Positions 52,950 to 61,106 of a stretch of DNA of 64,000 bases are shown piece by piece. A program made the position numbers and the translations under genes. Source of the stretch: JBBQUN01 sp963717115 (GTDB taxonomy: Bacteria; Actinomycetota; Acidimicrobiia; Acidimicrobiales; SZUA-35); the NCBI GenBank assembly GCA_963717115.1, contig CAVQVO010000002.1, forward strand, positions 705,660-769,659, written 5' to 3'. The notes under the pieces are model-generated. The model was not told where the DNA came from. It saw only the letters and a program-made list of their open reading frames with translations, and did no database searches. How positions within the stretch are numbered: position 1 is the stretch's first letter; each line of letters begins with the position of its first letter.

Positions 52950-54446
52950 TCAACCCATGCCGGGCAGGTTCAGCCACCGGTAGCGGGGAAGGTCCGGTGG
53001 GTCGGCGACCACGACGTCCTCACAGCCAGCCGGCACGGGCTGAGAGGGATGCGGCGCGTCGCCCAACCGGGCCTGCTCCCGCCACATCGCCGCCTTCAGT
53101 TCGTCGCGAACCTCGGCGTACCGGGGATCGTCGTAGACGTTGTGCAGCTCGTCGGGGTCGAGCTCGAGGTCGTACAGCTCCCAGTCGGGCGGGTAGGTGA
53201 AGAAGCCGGTGAAGGGCAGCCCGAAGCCGTCGTTGTAGAAGTAGATGAGCTTGTGCCGATCGGTTCGGTACCCGTAGTGAGCCGGCACCTTGTGGATCAG
53301 GTCGTCGTTCTCCCAGTAGCGGTAGTAGAGGCCTTCGACCGGGGGGTCGACGCGTTCGCCGATCAGGTCGGCCCAGAAGCTGCGTCCCTGCATCCGCGGA
53401 TGGTGCTCGACCCCGGCGGCATCGAGGACGGTCTGGGCGATGTCGACGTTGGTGACGATGCCGTCGAACGTCCGCCCGCCCGGGATGCGGTCCGGATAGC
53501 TCAGCACGAACGGCATCCGCAGCGACTCCTCGTACATCAGCCGTTTGTCGAACCAGCCGTGATCGCCGAGGAAGAACCCCTGATCGGAGGAGTACATCAG
53601 CATCGTGTGGTCGAACTCGCCCCGGTCTCGCAGCCAGTCGACGAGCCGGCCGACGTTCTCGTCGACCGAATGGACGCACGCCAGGTAGTCCCGCATGTAC
53701 CGCTGGTACTTCCACACCGCAGCCTCGTCGTAGGACAGACCGGCGGGCGGATCGTCCTTGAGGTCCTGCGAATTCAGGTGATCGGCGACGCGCATCGCCG
53801 CCCGCCGGGCCGAGGAACTCCGGGTCGAGTAGTCGTCCCAGAAGGTGTCGGGAAGGGGGACGGGGTCTTCGTAGAGCGCCCGGTGTTCGGGCTTGGGTTC
53901 CCAGGGCCGGTGTGGAGCCTTGTGGTACACCAACGCACACCAGGGATCGTCGCCGTCGAGCGACTCGACCCAGTCGATCGTGAGATCGGTGATGATGTCG
54001 GTGGCATACCCCTCGACCGTCCTGCGTCCCTCCTCGTTGATGAAGGTCGGATCCCAGTACTCACCCTGCCCGGGAACGATGTCCCAGTAGTCGAAGTCCT
54101 GCGGGTCGGATCCGGCCCCGTGACCCATGTGCCACTTGCCGATCATGGCCGTTCGGTAGCCCGCCGCTCGCAGCTGGGTCACGAACGTCGGCTGGCTCGA
54201 GTCGATCGGCGTGAAGAGGGTGAGCACCCCGTTCACGTGGCTGTAGGTGCCCGTGAGGATCGAGGCTCGCGACGGCGAACACAGCGAGTTCGTGACGAAG
54301 CAGTTGTCGAATCGCCAGCCGTGCTCGGCGATCTCGTCGATCCGCGGCGTGCGGTTGACGACCGATCCGTAGCAGCCGACCGAATGCGCCGCATGGTCGT
54401 CGGTGAGGATCATCACGATGTTCGGTCGAGGGGCAGGGGTGGTCAC
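52950..54446 (-). CDS. Sulfatase
   Basis: Hydrolyses sulfate esters. The 498 residues begin NIVMILTDDHAAHSVGCYGS (metal-binding Asp pair). The active-site motif CSPSRASILTG carries Cys56, which is converted to formylglycine in this family. MIGKWHMGHG, MLMYSSDQGFFLGDHGWFDKR and YEESLRMPFVLSYP follow. No signal peptide is seen, so it may act in the cytoplasm. The GTG at 54446 has CAGGAG upstream. It converges with the AI-2E-like gene. A formylglycine-generating enzyme is not in the window. Confidence 0.95.
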   Translation of the reverse strand: MTTPAPRPNIVMILTDDHAAHSVGCYGSVVNRTPRIDEIAEHGWRFDNCFVTNSLCSPSRASILTGTYSHVNGVLTLFTPIDSSQPTFVTQLRAAGYRTAMIGKWHMGHGAGSDPQDFDYWDIVPGQGEYWDPTFINEEGRRTVEGYATDIITDLTIDWVESLDGDDPWCALVYHKAPHRPWEPKPEHRALYEDPVPLPDTFWDDYSTRSSSARRAAMRVADHLNSQDLKDDPPAGLSYDEAAVWKYQRYMRDYLACVHSVDENVGRLVDWLRDRGEFDHTMLMYSSDQGFFLGDHGWFDKRLMYEESLRMPFVLSYPDRIPGGRTFDGIVTNVDIAQTVLDAAGVEHHPRMQGRSFWADLIGERVDPPVEGLYYRYWENDDLIHKVPAHYGYRTDRHKLIYFYNDGFGLPFTGFFTYPPDWELYDLELDPDELHNVYDDPRYAEVRDELKAAMWREQARLGDAPHPSQPVPAGCEDVVVADPPDLPRYRWLNLPGMG

Positions 54447-54558
54447 ATGGGTCTCCTGGAACGACGACGGAAACGTCCGACGGCCGGTGCGGACACCGTC
54501 ATCCTAGGGACGCGACGGGCTCCGATCCCAAGGCGCCCGATGGCCCCGTCGGCGGGTC

Positions 54559-55239
54559 TCAGCTCGCAGGAGGGGTGAGCATGGCGGCCATGCGGGGGCC
54601 GGACCGCGGTTCGGCCGGGGGCGGAGCCGGCGGGCCGTTGCGTCGGGACTCGGCGAGGGCGAAGGCGAGGATCTGGTGGCGGCGCTCGCCGAAGTCCCGG
54701 GAGACCTCGGCGAAGCCCCGGAGCACATCGCTGCGGGAGCGGATTCGCACGACCTGGTCGATGGTGTTGCCGGGCGGGGCGCAGTGAACCGGGTCGGAGG
54801 TGACGAGGTATTGACGGCACGCCAGGGGCCGGTCGGCTCGGACCGAGCACACACCGTCGAAGAGCAGGGGGCAGGGCAGGTCGAGCCGGAGGTAGCGGCG
54901 AGCAACGACGCGCCGGGCGTCGAGGTCGTCGGCCGCCGCGGTGAAGGTGGCGGCCGAGATGCCGGCCTCGGTGAGGGCATCGTTCACCGCAGTGACTCGT
55001 CGAGCGACGTCGGTGCGTCGGCCGTCGGGGAGTCGGCCGACGGCCGCGACGACCGAGCGAACCTCGGCTGGGGTCACCGGCACCGCCTGAGAACAACAGG
55101 CCGAGCAGCCCGCACGACAGCTGACGCCGAGTGCGTCGTCGGCGAGCAGGGTGGTCGAGGCCGCATCGACGAGGCTGCGGGCCGCAGCCAGCAGGTCGTC
55201 TGCAGCCTCGGCCACCGCGGGGACGGGGAGGAACGACAC
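54559..55239 (-). CDS. YkgJ-family Cys-rich protein
   Basis: A 226-residue protein with clustered cysteines. SCRAGCSACCSQAVPVTPAEV near residues 40-60 and CPLLFDGVCSVRADRPLACRQYLVTSDPVHC at about 122-152 define the YkgJ/CxxCxxCC family. This is thought to hold a metal centre and is of unknown function. A Pro-rich tail follows. The GTG start lies 6 bp after the stop of the preceding small gene, so both form an operon. Confidence 0.85.
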   Translation of the reverse strand: MSFLPVPAVAEAADDLLAAARSLVDAASTTLLADDALGVSCRAGCSACCSQAVPVTPAEVRSVVAAVGRLPDGRRTDVARRVTAVNDALTEAGISAATFTAAADDLDARRVVARRYLRLDLPCPLLFDGVCSVRADRPLACRQYLVTSDPVHCAPPGNTIDQVVRIRSRSDVLRGFAEVSRDFGERRHQILAFALAESRRNGPPAPPPAEPRSGPRMAAMLTPPAS

Positions 55240-55245
55240 CTCGGG

Positions 55246-55522
55246 TCAGAACTTGAAGACGCCCGGCGAGGTCTTGTCGATATAGCCGGTCTCTGCCTTC
55301 GGGACGATGCTGCCCTGCTGGCCGATGGGCGACGTCGAGTCGTAGCTGAGGACCTTGAGGTGAGGCGTTGAGGGCGAAGCCGGAGACCTCGGCGTCGGAC
55401 CCGTCGTCGGCGAGGGCGGCTGCGAGTTCGTCGAGGGCGGAGCGGAGTCGGTCGGAGGGCTGGTACTCGTCGCCCATCTCGACGCTGACACGGAGCTGAT
55501 CGGGATTCACTGGAGTGGTCAT
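55246..55522 (-). pseudogene. Small hypothetical gene with an apparent frameshift
   Basis: The frame from the ATG at 55522 (MTTPVNPDQLRVSVEMGDEY..LADDGSDAEVSGFALN) loses coding character near 55359. A second frame continues LKVLSYDSTSPIGQQGSIV..ETGYIDKTSPGVFKF to the stop at 55246. The total length of 277 bp (3n+1) agrees with one extra base at about 55359-55364. The corrected product would be about 91 residues, of no recognised family. Next to YkgJ on the same strand. Confidence 0.6.
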
Positions 55523-55636
55523 GCGCCTGAGACGCTCGAAGGCCCCGACGGTTACAGCGGTACTGCCCATCCCGTCCCGGTGGGCGTTCCGTCGAAGGCC
55601 GGTCGGGCCCGAGCGACGAACGGGTCCGCGCCGGCT

Positions 55637-57268
55637 TCAGGTCGACGACGCGCCCCCGAGCCGCTGGGCCGCCAGCGCGGTCAGTGCCTTGTAGTCGACC
55701 TTGCCCGAGGGGGCCCGGCCGATCGTGTCGACGATCACGAGTTCTCGGGGCGCCTTGTAGCCCGCCAGGCGGGACTTGGTGTGGTCCGCCAGCGCGCCGA
55801 GTTCGGGGATCTCGGCGCCGGGTTCGGGTTCGACGACCGCGCAGATCCGCTGACCGAACCGCTCGTCGGGGAGGCCGACGCACACGGCATCACGCACCGA
55901 CGGGTGGAGCTTCAGGACCTCCTCGACCTCCTCGGGGAACACCTTCTCGCCGCCGGTGTTGATGCACACCGAGCCCCGGCCGAGCAGGTTCAGCGTGCCA
56001 TCGACCTCGACGGTCGCATAGTCGCCGGGAATCGACCAACGCCGGCCGGCCACGGTGCGGAAGGTGGACGCCGTCTTGGCGTCGTCCTTGTAGTAGCCGA
56101 GCGGCATCGGGCCGCCGAAGGCAACCATGCCGATGTCGCCCGAGCCCGGCTCGACGAACTCGCCGTCGTCGGCGATGACCTGGGCCTGCTCGCCGATTCG
56201 GAACTGCGCCGTCGCCGTGCTCGAGTCCCGTGTCGACACCGACACCCCGAGACCGGGTGCCTCGGACGAGCCCAGGGCGTCGAGGAGGGTCACCTCGGGT
56301 GACAGGTGCCCGAGCATGCCCTGCTTGACCTCCTGGGACCACATCACCCCGGCGGAGTAGATCACCCGGAGCGAGTCGAGGTTCCAGCGACCCGGTGCCT
56401 TCTCGAGCTCGGCGAGCAGGGGGCGCCCGAACGCGTCACCGACCATGGTCAGCCAGGTGACGCCGTTGGCCTCGACGGCCGACCACAGCTCGGCGGGGTC
56501 GAAGTGTCGGTTCTCGAGCAGGACGATGGTCGCCCCGAGCGGCAGCATCTGGAGGCTGTTGCCGAGCGCCGTCGCGTGCATGAGCGGGCAGGCCATCAAC
56601 GCGATCGGATTCGGTGCCGATGCCGCCGCAGCTCGTTCGGCCAGCTCGTCGAGCGAGGCGATCGCCTCGATCCCGAGCAGGGCGCTGCCGCCCTGACCCA
56701 TGGCGCGGAAGAGGTCCTGCTGGGCCCACATCACACCCTTCGGCATGCCGGTCGTGCCGCCGGTGTACTGCAGCAGCAGGTCGTCGGGCCGCCGGTCGGG
56801 AACGAAGTCGAGACTCGTCGTCGCCGAGACGACCGACTCGTAGGGCACGGCCCACTCCGGCACGGCGCTCGGGTCGCCGACGGCGAGCCAACGCTTCACC
56901 TGCGGCAGCTCGTCTCGGATGGACTCGAGGAGCGGCGCGAACTCGACGTCGAAGACCGCAGCCTCGGCATCGGCGTTCTCGAACAGGTAGGCGACCTCCT
57001 GGGGACCGTAGCGATAGTTGACGTTCGCCGGGGCCAGAGCGGCCTTGAAGGCGCCGAAGCACACCTCGAGGTACTCCGGGCAGTTGTAGAGGTAGACCAT
57101 CACCTTGCCCTGGCGTCCGATCCCGGCGGCCGCGAGATCGTTGGCGACGGCGTTGGCCCGCTGATCGAACTCCCGCCAGGTCACCCGCCGCTCACCGCAG
57201 ACGATGGCGGTGCGATCGGGCGCTGCTGCGGCGACGGTCTCGAACAAATCGGCGAAGTGCCAGTCCAT
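55637..57268 (-). CDS. Acyl-CoA synthetase (AMP-binding, fatty-acid-CoA-ligase type)
   Basis: Activates a carboxylic acid with ATP then CoA. The 543 residues show the P-loop LLLQYTGGTTGMPKGVMW, DALGSSEAPGLG, the hinge region and C-terminal LLGRGSVCINTGGEKVFPEEVEEVLKLHPSVRDAVCVGLPDERFGQ, and a catalytic Lys in GKVDYKAL near the end. These are typical of actinobacterial FadD-like proteins for long or medium acids. The acid cannot be told. It is divergent from the SRPBCC gene. Confidence 0.93.
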   Translation of the reverse strand: MDWHFADLFETVAAAAPDRTAIVCGERRVTWREFDQRANAVANDLAAAGIGRQGKVMVYLYNCPEYLEVCFGAFKAALAPANVNYRYGPQEVAYLFENADAEAAVFDVEFAPLLESIRDELPQVKRWLAVGDPSAVPEWAVPYESVVSATTSLDFVPDRRPDDLLLQYTGGTTGMPKGVMWAQQDLFRAMGQGGSALLGIEAIASLDELAERAAAASAPNPIALMACPLMHATALGNSLQMLPLGATIVLLENRHFDPAELWSAVEANGVTWLTMVGDAFGRPLLAELEKAPGRWNLDSLRVIYSAGVMWSQEVKQGMLGHLSPEVTLLDALGSSEAPGLGVSVSTRDSSTATAQFRIGEQAQVIADDGEFVEPGSGDIGMVAFGGPMPLGYYKDDAKTASTFRTVAGRRWSIPGDYATVEVDGTLNLLGRGSVCINTGGEKVFPEEVEEVLKLHPSVRDAVCVGLPDERFGQRICAVVEPEPGAEIPELGALADHTKSRLAGYKAPRELVIVDTIGRAPSGKVDYKALTALAAQRLGGASST

Positions 57269-57421
57269 CCGGGCATCGTACGCACCGCGCCGCCGGGGCG
57301 CCCGTCGAGCAGCCGTTCACCGACGACGCGGGATGCATCGTCTCTCGAGCGGCGTGCCGTGCCTTCGTAGGACAGACTGGAGTCCTCGGCCGACGTCGTC
57401 GACCCGATGTGGAGTCCAACC

Positions 57422-57892
57422 ATGACGTACGGGTTCGCCGTGACGACCCGCATCCGGGCGACGCCATCGCAGGTGTTCTGGTTCCTCGCCGATCCGGCGA
57501 CGGCGCCGGTCATCGACCCGGCGGTGCTGAGCTACGAACCCGAGGGCGGGGCGATGGCGGTCGGCGTCCGGAACCAGATCCGGGTGAGGATGCTGGGGGT
57601 CCCGATGCGGATGGTGAGTGAAACGATCGAGTGGGAGCCCGGGGAACGGATGACGTTCCGGTCGATCAAGCCCGGACGGCCTGCGATCGGTCTCGCGACC
57701 CATCGCTTCGACGCCGACGACGACGACACCACCCTGTACACCTGGTCGATGGACTTCGTCCCGACGGGCATCGGTGGCCGAATCGTTGCGGCTGCGGGAG
57801 CAGCGCTCTTCGAACGCAATGCCCGCGTCCAGCAGGACCGAGTGCGCAGGGTCCTCGAGGCCGCGACCCGGCCGCCCCCGCCCTCCTGCTAG
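57422..57892 (+). CDS. SRPBCC-family protein
   Basis: A 156-residue helix-grip protein (polyketide cyclase/START-like). MTYGFAVTTRIRATPSQVFWFLADPATAPVIDPAV is the recognisable N-terminus and FVPTGIGGRIVAAAGAALFERNARVQQDRVRRVLEA the long last helix. These proteins bind hydrophobic ligands; here no catalytic residues are clear. The ATG at 57422 with GGAG upstream is preferred to the one at 57407. Convergent with the VOC gene. Confidence 0.8.
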   Translation: MTYGFAVTTRIRATPSQVFWFLADPATAPVIDPAVLSYEPEGGAMAVGVRNQIRVRMLGVPMRMVSETIEWEPGERMTFRSIKPGRPAIGLATHRFDADDDDTTLYTWSMDFVPTGIGGRIVAAAGAALFERNARVQQDRVRRVLEAATRPPPPSC

Positions 57893-57911
57893 GACGGGCT
57901 GCGCTCGGGAC

Positions 57912-58712
57912 TCAGCTCGGCCACTCGTTGGGATCGTCGATCTGGGCGAACTGTCCGATGGCGAACACGGCCCCGCCGGGATCCTGGAGCACGGCCATTT
58001 GTCCGACGGGGGTGTCGAAGGGCGGCGCGACCACGGCTCCCCCCGCCTCGGAACATCGACTCACGGTGTCGGCCAGGTCGGCGACGGCGAAGTAGGTCGT
58101 CCAGTTGGTGGGCATCTCGGGCGGGAACTCGTCGCCCATCGCCATGACGCCCGCGACCGGGCGCCCGGACACGTTGACCAACCGGTAGCCCTCCATTTCG
58201 CCCGGGTCCATCGGGGTGGAGGTCCAGCCGAGCAACTCGTCGTAGAACGCCGTTGCCGTTGCGACGTCTCGAACGTTGAGCTCGTTCCAGGCGACCGTGC
58301 CCGGCTCGTTCACGAGCGCCGCTCCGAAGTGATTCGGTCCGGACTGGAACAGACCGAAGAATCCGCCTGTGGGGTCGAGGGCGAACGCGATGCGTCCGCT
58401 GTCGTCGGGGAGGTCCATCGGCGGCACCGCGAGCGTGCCACCCAACCCGGCGACCCGGGACGCAACGGCGTCGATGTCGGAGACGTTGATGTAGGTGGTC
58501 CACGACGGCGGGCCTTCCTGGAGCGGACCGGCACCGGCGACGGGCTGACCCCGGAGCAGGAAGATGCGATAGCCACCGGCGTCGGGGCCCATGTCGGGCG
58601 TGGCCTCCCAGTCGAAGACGGTGCGGTAGAAGGCGATACCGGCCTCGACATCGGGGCAACTCACATCGACCCAGGCCGGCACACCGTGGCGGTAGGACGT
58701 CATCAGGGCCAT
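57912..58712 (-). CDS. VOC-family (glyoxalase/bleomycin-resistance-like) protein, two domains
   Basis: A 266-residue protein with two VOC modules (about 8-130 and 135-260), each opening with a strand and helix such as PAWVDVSCPDVEAGIAFYRTVFDWEATPD and VAWNELNVRDVATATAFYDELLGWTSTPMD. The pattern matches the actinobacterial two-domain hydroxylase-like VOC proteins of unknown substrate. AAGGAG lies 6 bp before the ATG at 58712. Divergent from the glucokinase gene. Confidence 0.9.
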   Translation of the reverse strand: MALMTSYRHGVPAWVDVSCPDVEAGIAFYRTVFDWEATPDMGPDAGGYRIFLLRGQPVAGAGPLQEGPPSWTTYINVSDIDAVASRVAGLGGTLAVPPMDLPDDSGRIAFALDPTGGFFGLFQSGPNHFGAALVNEPGTVAWNELNVRDVATATAFYDELLGWTSTPMDPGEMEGYRLVNVSGRPVAGVMAMGDEFPPEMPTNWTTYFAVADLADTVSRCSEAGGAVVAPPFDTPVGQMAVLQDPGGAVFAIGQFAQIDDPNEWPS

Positions 58713-58872
58713 CGCAGTCTCCTTGCCTCGCACGTCGTGCCGCGATGCTACGGCCTCTCGATGGCGGGCGCCGGCGATCGGCGTTGCCGTGGCACGAGTC
58801 CGACGGCGCCAGACGGCAAACGTGAGCCTGCTACCGTCGGTCGATGAGCGCAATCGAACGACGGGATTCGTG

Positions 58873-59656
58873 ATGGGAGTACTCGGGGTCGACGTGGGTG
58901 GCTCGGGAGTCAAAGGGGCGATCGTCGACACCGCCACCGGAGAGCTCCTGAGCGAGCGGATCCGGATCGCGACACCCAAGCCGTCCACGCCGCCGAAGAT
59001 CGCCGCGGTCGTTCAGGAGCTCGTCGGCGCGTTGGACTACCACGGTCGGGTCGGTTGCAGCTTTCCGACGGTTGTCGTCGACGGGCAGGCCCTGACCAGG
59101 GGCAACATCGACCGAGCCTGGCGAGGGACACAGGTCGATGAACTGTTCGCCCGGTCGACGGGTCTGGAGTTCGTCGTCCACAACGATGCCGACGTTGCCG
59201 GACTCGCGGAGATGACACTGGGAGCAGGTCGCGGGCTGTCGGGAACCGTCATCATGATCACGATCGGCACCGGTCTCGGCACCGGGGTCTTCTTCAACGG
59301 GATGTTGATCCCGAACGTCGAGCTCGGACGAATGCCCGGCAAGGACGGGAAGCCGATCGAGTTCTACGCCGGCGACCGTGCCAGAAAGGTGAACGATCTG
59401 AGCTGGGACGATTGGGGCGACCGGTTCAACTACTTCCTCCAGCAGCGTCTCCCGCGTGTTCACGCCGGCCCACTTCGTCATCGGTGGGGGCGCGAGCAAG
59501 AAGTTCGACAAGTTCGCCGACCGGCTCGACGTCGATGCCCCGATCCACGTCGCCCGGTTCCGGAACAACGCCGGCATCGTCGGTGCGGCCCTTGCCGCAG
59601 AAGGTCACGGAGCGGCAACGGCGTCGCGACCAGCGCCTCGCGAGCCGAGCGAGTGA
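58873..59656 (+). pseudogene. ppgK: Polyphosphate glucokinase (ROK family), frameshifted near the 3' end
   Basis: PpgK phosphorylates glucose with polyphosphate or ATP. The frame starts MGVLGVDVGGSGVKGAIVD and has GCSFPTVVVDGQAL, NDADVAGLAEMTLGAG and TIGTGLGTGVFFNG, all PpgK features. After FNYFLQQR near 59446 the frame runs into non-coding-like residues. Another frame continues VFTPAHFVIGGGASKKFDKFADRLDV..FRNNAGIVGAALAAEG, the expected C-terminus, to a stop at 59656. One extra base at about 59446-59453 explains it. Either an indel error or a recent pseudogene. Confidence 0.88.
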
Positions 59657-59730
59657 TCAACGGGGGTCCGATCGCGAACCGCCCGCCATGCTCGGGCGCA
59701 CCGAAGCCTGAGCACCCGGCGACGTTCCGG

Positions 59731-59764
59731 AGAGCCTGAGCGTCGTTTCTGTCGCTCAGGCTCT
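59731..59764. repeat. REP-like inverted repeat, copy 2
   Basis: AGAGCCTGAGCG and CGCTCAGGCTCT form 12-base arms around a loop of about 10 bases. The core is identical to the copy at 52834. A half-element CCTGAGCAC lies upstream at 59707. It is downstream of ppgK. Confidence 0.8.
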
Positions 59765-59804
59765 GGAAAACGGGGGCGGTCGCCGGAAAACGGGGGCGGT
59801 CGCC
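59765..59804. repeat. 20-bp tandem repeat, two copies
   Basis: GGAAAACGGGGGCGGTCGCC occurs at 59765-59784 and 59785-59804, followed by a partial third copy (GGAAAA). Non-coding. Confidence 0.9.
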
Positions 59805-59838
59805 GGAAAAGCAGAAGAGACCCACCGAAGTGGGCCTC
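59803..59838 (-). terminator. Rho-independent terminator downstream of the tRNA-Gly 3' half
   Basis: On the minus strand the stem GGCCCAC-TTCG-GTGGGTC (one wobble pair) is followed by TCTCTTCTGCTTTTC. It is placed just after the CCA end of the tRNA sequence, as expected for a tRNA transcript. Confidence 0.7.
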
Positions 59839-59853
59839 GTTCCGTGATCGTGT

Positions 59854-59902
59854 TGGAGCGGACGACGAGATTTGAACCCGCGACCCTCACCTTGGCAAGG
59901 TA
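59854..59902 (-). tRNA. 3' half of tRNA-Gly (anticodon GCC); probable attachment-site remnant
   Basis: The minus strand holds an anticodon stem-loop ACC-TTGCCAA-GGT (anticodon GCC), a GGGTC variable loop, and a T arm GCGGG-TTCAAAT-CTCGT. The acceptor strand CGTCCGC with discriminator T and encoded CCA completes a normal tRNA-Gly(GCC) 3' half. The 5' half does not fit: an acceptor-like GCGGAC exists at 59931-59936, but the D arm (no TA at positions 8/14, no GG loop) is replaced by the GTCCG-rich direct-repeat sequence and the total length is too long. This is the expected product of integrase-mediated insertion into a tRNA gene, so it is read as an att site rather than a working tRNA. Confidence 0.7.
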
Positions 59903-59908
59903 AGACGG

Positions 59909-59985
59909 ACCGTCCGATACGTCCGACCCAGTCCGCTGAGCAGCCTGTAGTCCGGAAAACCGTCCGATACGTCCGACCCAGTCCG
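59909..59985. repeat. 27-bp direct repeat, two copies 50 bp apart
   Basis: Identical copies at 59909-59935 and 59959-59985, each starting ACCGTCCGATACGTCCGACC and ending CAGTCCG. They abut the tRNA fragment. The internal GTCCG triplets could be iterated binding sites, for example for a recombinase or excisionase. Confidence 0.85.
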
Positions 59986-59989
59986 GCCA

Positions 59990-60011
59990 GATAGTAGACA
60001 GGTCTACTATC
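59990..60011. promoter_or_regulatory. 22-bp perfect palindrome, operator-like
   Basis: GATAGTAGAC and GTCTACTATC flank a central AG, giving two 10-base arms. Its AT-rich ends stand out in this GC-rich DNA. The length suits a TetR/GntR-type dimer or a recombinase site. No adjacent regulator gene is seen. Confidence 0.6.
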
Positions 60012-60507
60012 CGACCCACCGATCGCGACAGGCAGCCCCTCGATGCCGGAGCGGTCTGATCCGGTCAGCAAGCGCGGCCGGTCACTTTTCGTCCAAGGTG
60101 ATGCCCCGGACCTTCCAACGAGCCGACGCGCGCCCTGAGCCAACTGGCCTCCCAGTTGGCGCCGAGGGGTTGGTGTCGACGCTCCTCAACGTTGAGGTTG
60201 ACCCGTTGGGCCTGGAGCTCGCTCACGATCGCCGCCGTGCTCGCAAGTAGCCTCTTGTTCGCGAGCCGCCCGAGGTCAAGGACGCACGTGGGAAACTGGG
60301 CCCAAGACGACCGGGTTTGTGTCAGCAGCGGCAAGGGCCGAAGTAGGGCAATATGCGGCCAAGAAGACTCGTGATTCCGAGGCCCGACGATCGTGCGCTT
60401 CCGCAATGGTCCCGTCCCTCGACATCGTGAAGCTCATTGCCGGGTAGCGCTTGGCTATCGGTCCTTGTGTCGACGGTGATCTGAGTGGCTTGACCTTTGA
60501 CGACAGC
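60012..60507. other. Gene-poor region of the island
   Basis: About 500 bp without a convincing gene. A minus-strand frame at 60065-60406 has mild coding bias and a segment LDLGRLANKRLLASTAAIVSEL then QAQRVNL faintly like the LDRLGRS..L..EL...GV.L region of serine recombinases. It lacks a good start and the catalytic N-terminus, so at most it is a decayed remnant. Confidence 0.5.
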
Positions 60508-60885
60508 TCAGTTCTCTCGAAGCAGAGGTAGGCGCCGTACCCGGATTCGTTGGTCGGTGACCACGATCATTGCGCCCCTGTCCAGGTCATGTGCCAGCTC
60601 ATCCAAGTGAGCGAGCAGCAGCTCCGCCTGTTGCTCAGCGGTGAAAGCAGTGCGGGATCGGAACAAGATCACCGAAGGACCGCTGCGATTCGATAGCGCG
60701 AGAAGAGTTCCGAAGTCGGTGTCGCCAGAAACGATGACTCGGTCTTCGTTGACTGCGACCAACAACAGGTCGATGTCGTCGGCTTGCTCGAGGCCGAGAC
60801 TGAGCGTGTGGACTGCGTCGTGGCCAGCTTCGACCAGGAGTTTCGCTAGACGAGGTGACCGGTTTTGGTCGATCAGGAACTTCAC
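60508..60885 (-). CDS. DUF5615 PIN-like protein, probable toxin
   Basis: A 125-residue protein with KFLIDQNRSPRLAKLLVEAGHDAVHTLSLGLEQADD, the DUF5615 opening with the acidic Asp6 of PIN-like nucleases, and VIVSGDTDFGTLLAL with further acidic residues. PIN-like toxins cut RNA. The start ATG overlaps the DUF433 stop by 4 bp. DUF433/DUF5615 pairs are considered toxin-antitoxin-like modules. Codon use is less GC-extreme than in the main chromosome block. Confidence 0.88.
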   Translation of the reverse strand: MKFLIDQNRSPRLAKLLVEAGHDAVHTLSLGLEQADDIDLLLVAVNEDRVIVSGDTDFGTLLALSNRSGPSVILFRSRTAFTAEQQAELLLAHLDELAHDLDRGAMIVVTDQRIRVRRLPLLREN

Positions 60886-61106
60886 GCGGTGGCTTGAAGG
60901 TCGATCTCACGATCCGAAACAGCGTCGGCAGCGAAACGCAAAGCGGCGGCGACGTCGTCGGGCTCCAACGGTGGGAGTTCTGCGACGATCTCCTGCACGG
61001 TCATCCCTCCCGCCACCATGTTCACCACAGTGGCGACGGGGATACGGAGACCACGAAGACAGGGCACTCCGCCCATCACGTTCGGGTTTACGGTGATTCG
61101 AGCCAT
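60882..61106 (-). CDS. DUF433 protein, probable antitoxin
   Basis: A 74-residue protein. ARITVNPNVMGGVPCLRGLRIPVATVVNMVAGGMTVQEIVAELPPLEPDDVAAALRFAADA matches DUF433, a winged/helical DNA-binding-like family that pairs with DUF5615. The ATG at 61106 is chosen at the homology start. The gene overlaps its partner as ATGA and likely autoregulates the operon. Confidence 0.9.
   Translation of the reverse strand: MARITVNPNVMGGVPCLRGLRIPVATVVNMVAGGMTVQEIVAELPPLEPDDVAAALRFAADAVSDREIDLQATA

Noticed and set aside
59854..59936. Intact 83-nt tRNA-Gly
   Set aside because: The 5' half lacks a D arm and the universal residues, and the acceptor has a mismatch at position 7, so I keep only the 3' half.
60156..60374. 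Small plus-strand protein in the island
   Set aside because: Arg/Ser-rich with no ribosome site and no homology; the opposite strand has better, though weak, bias.
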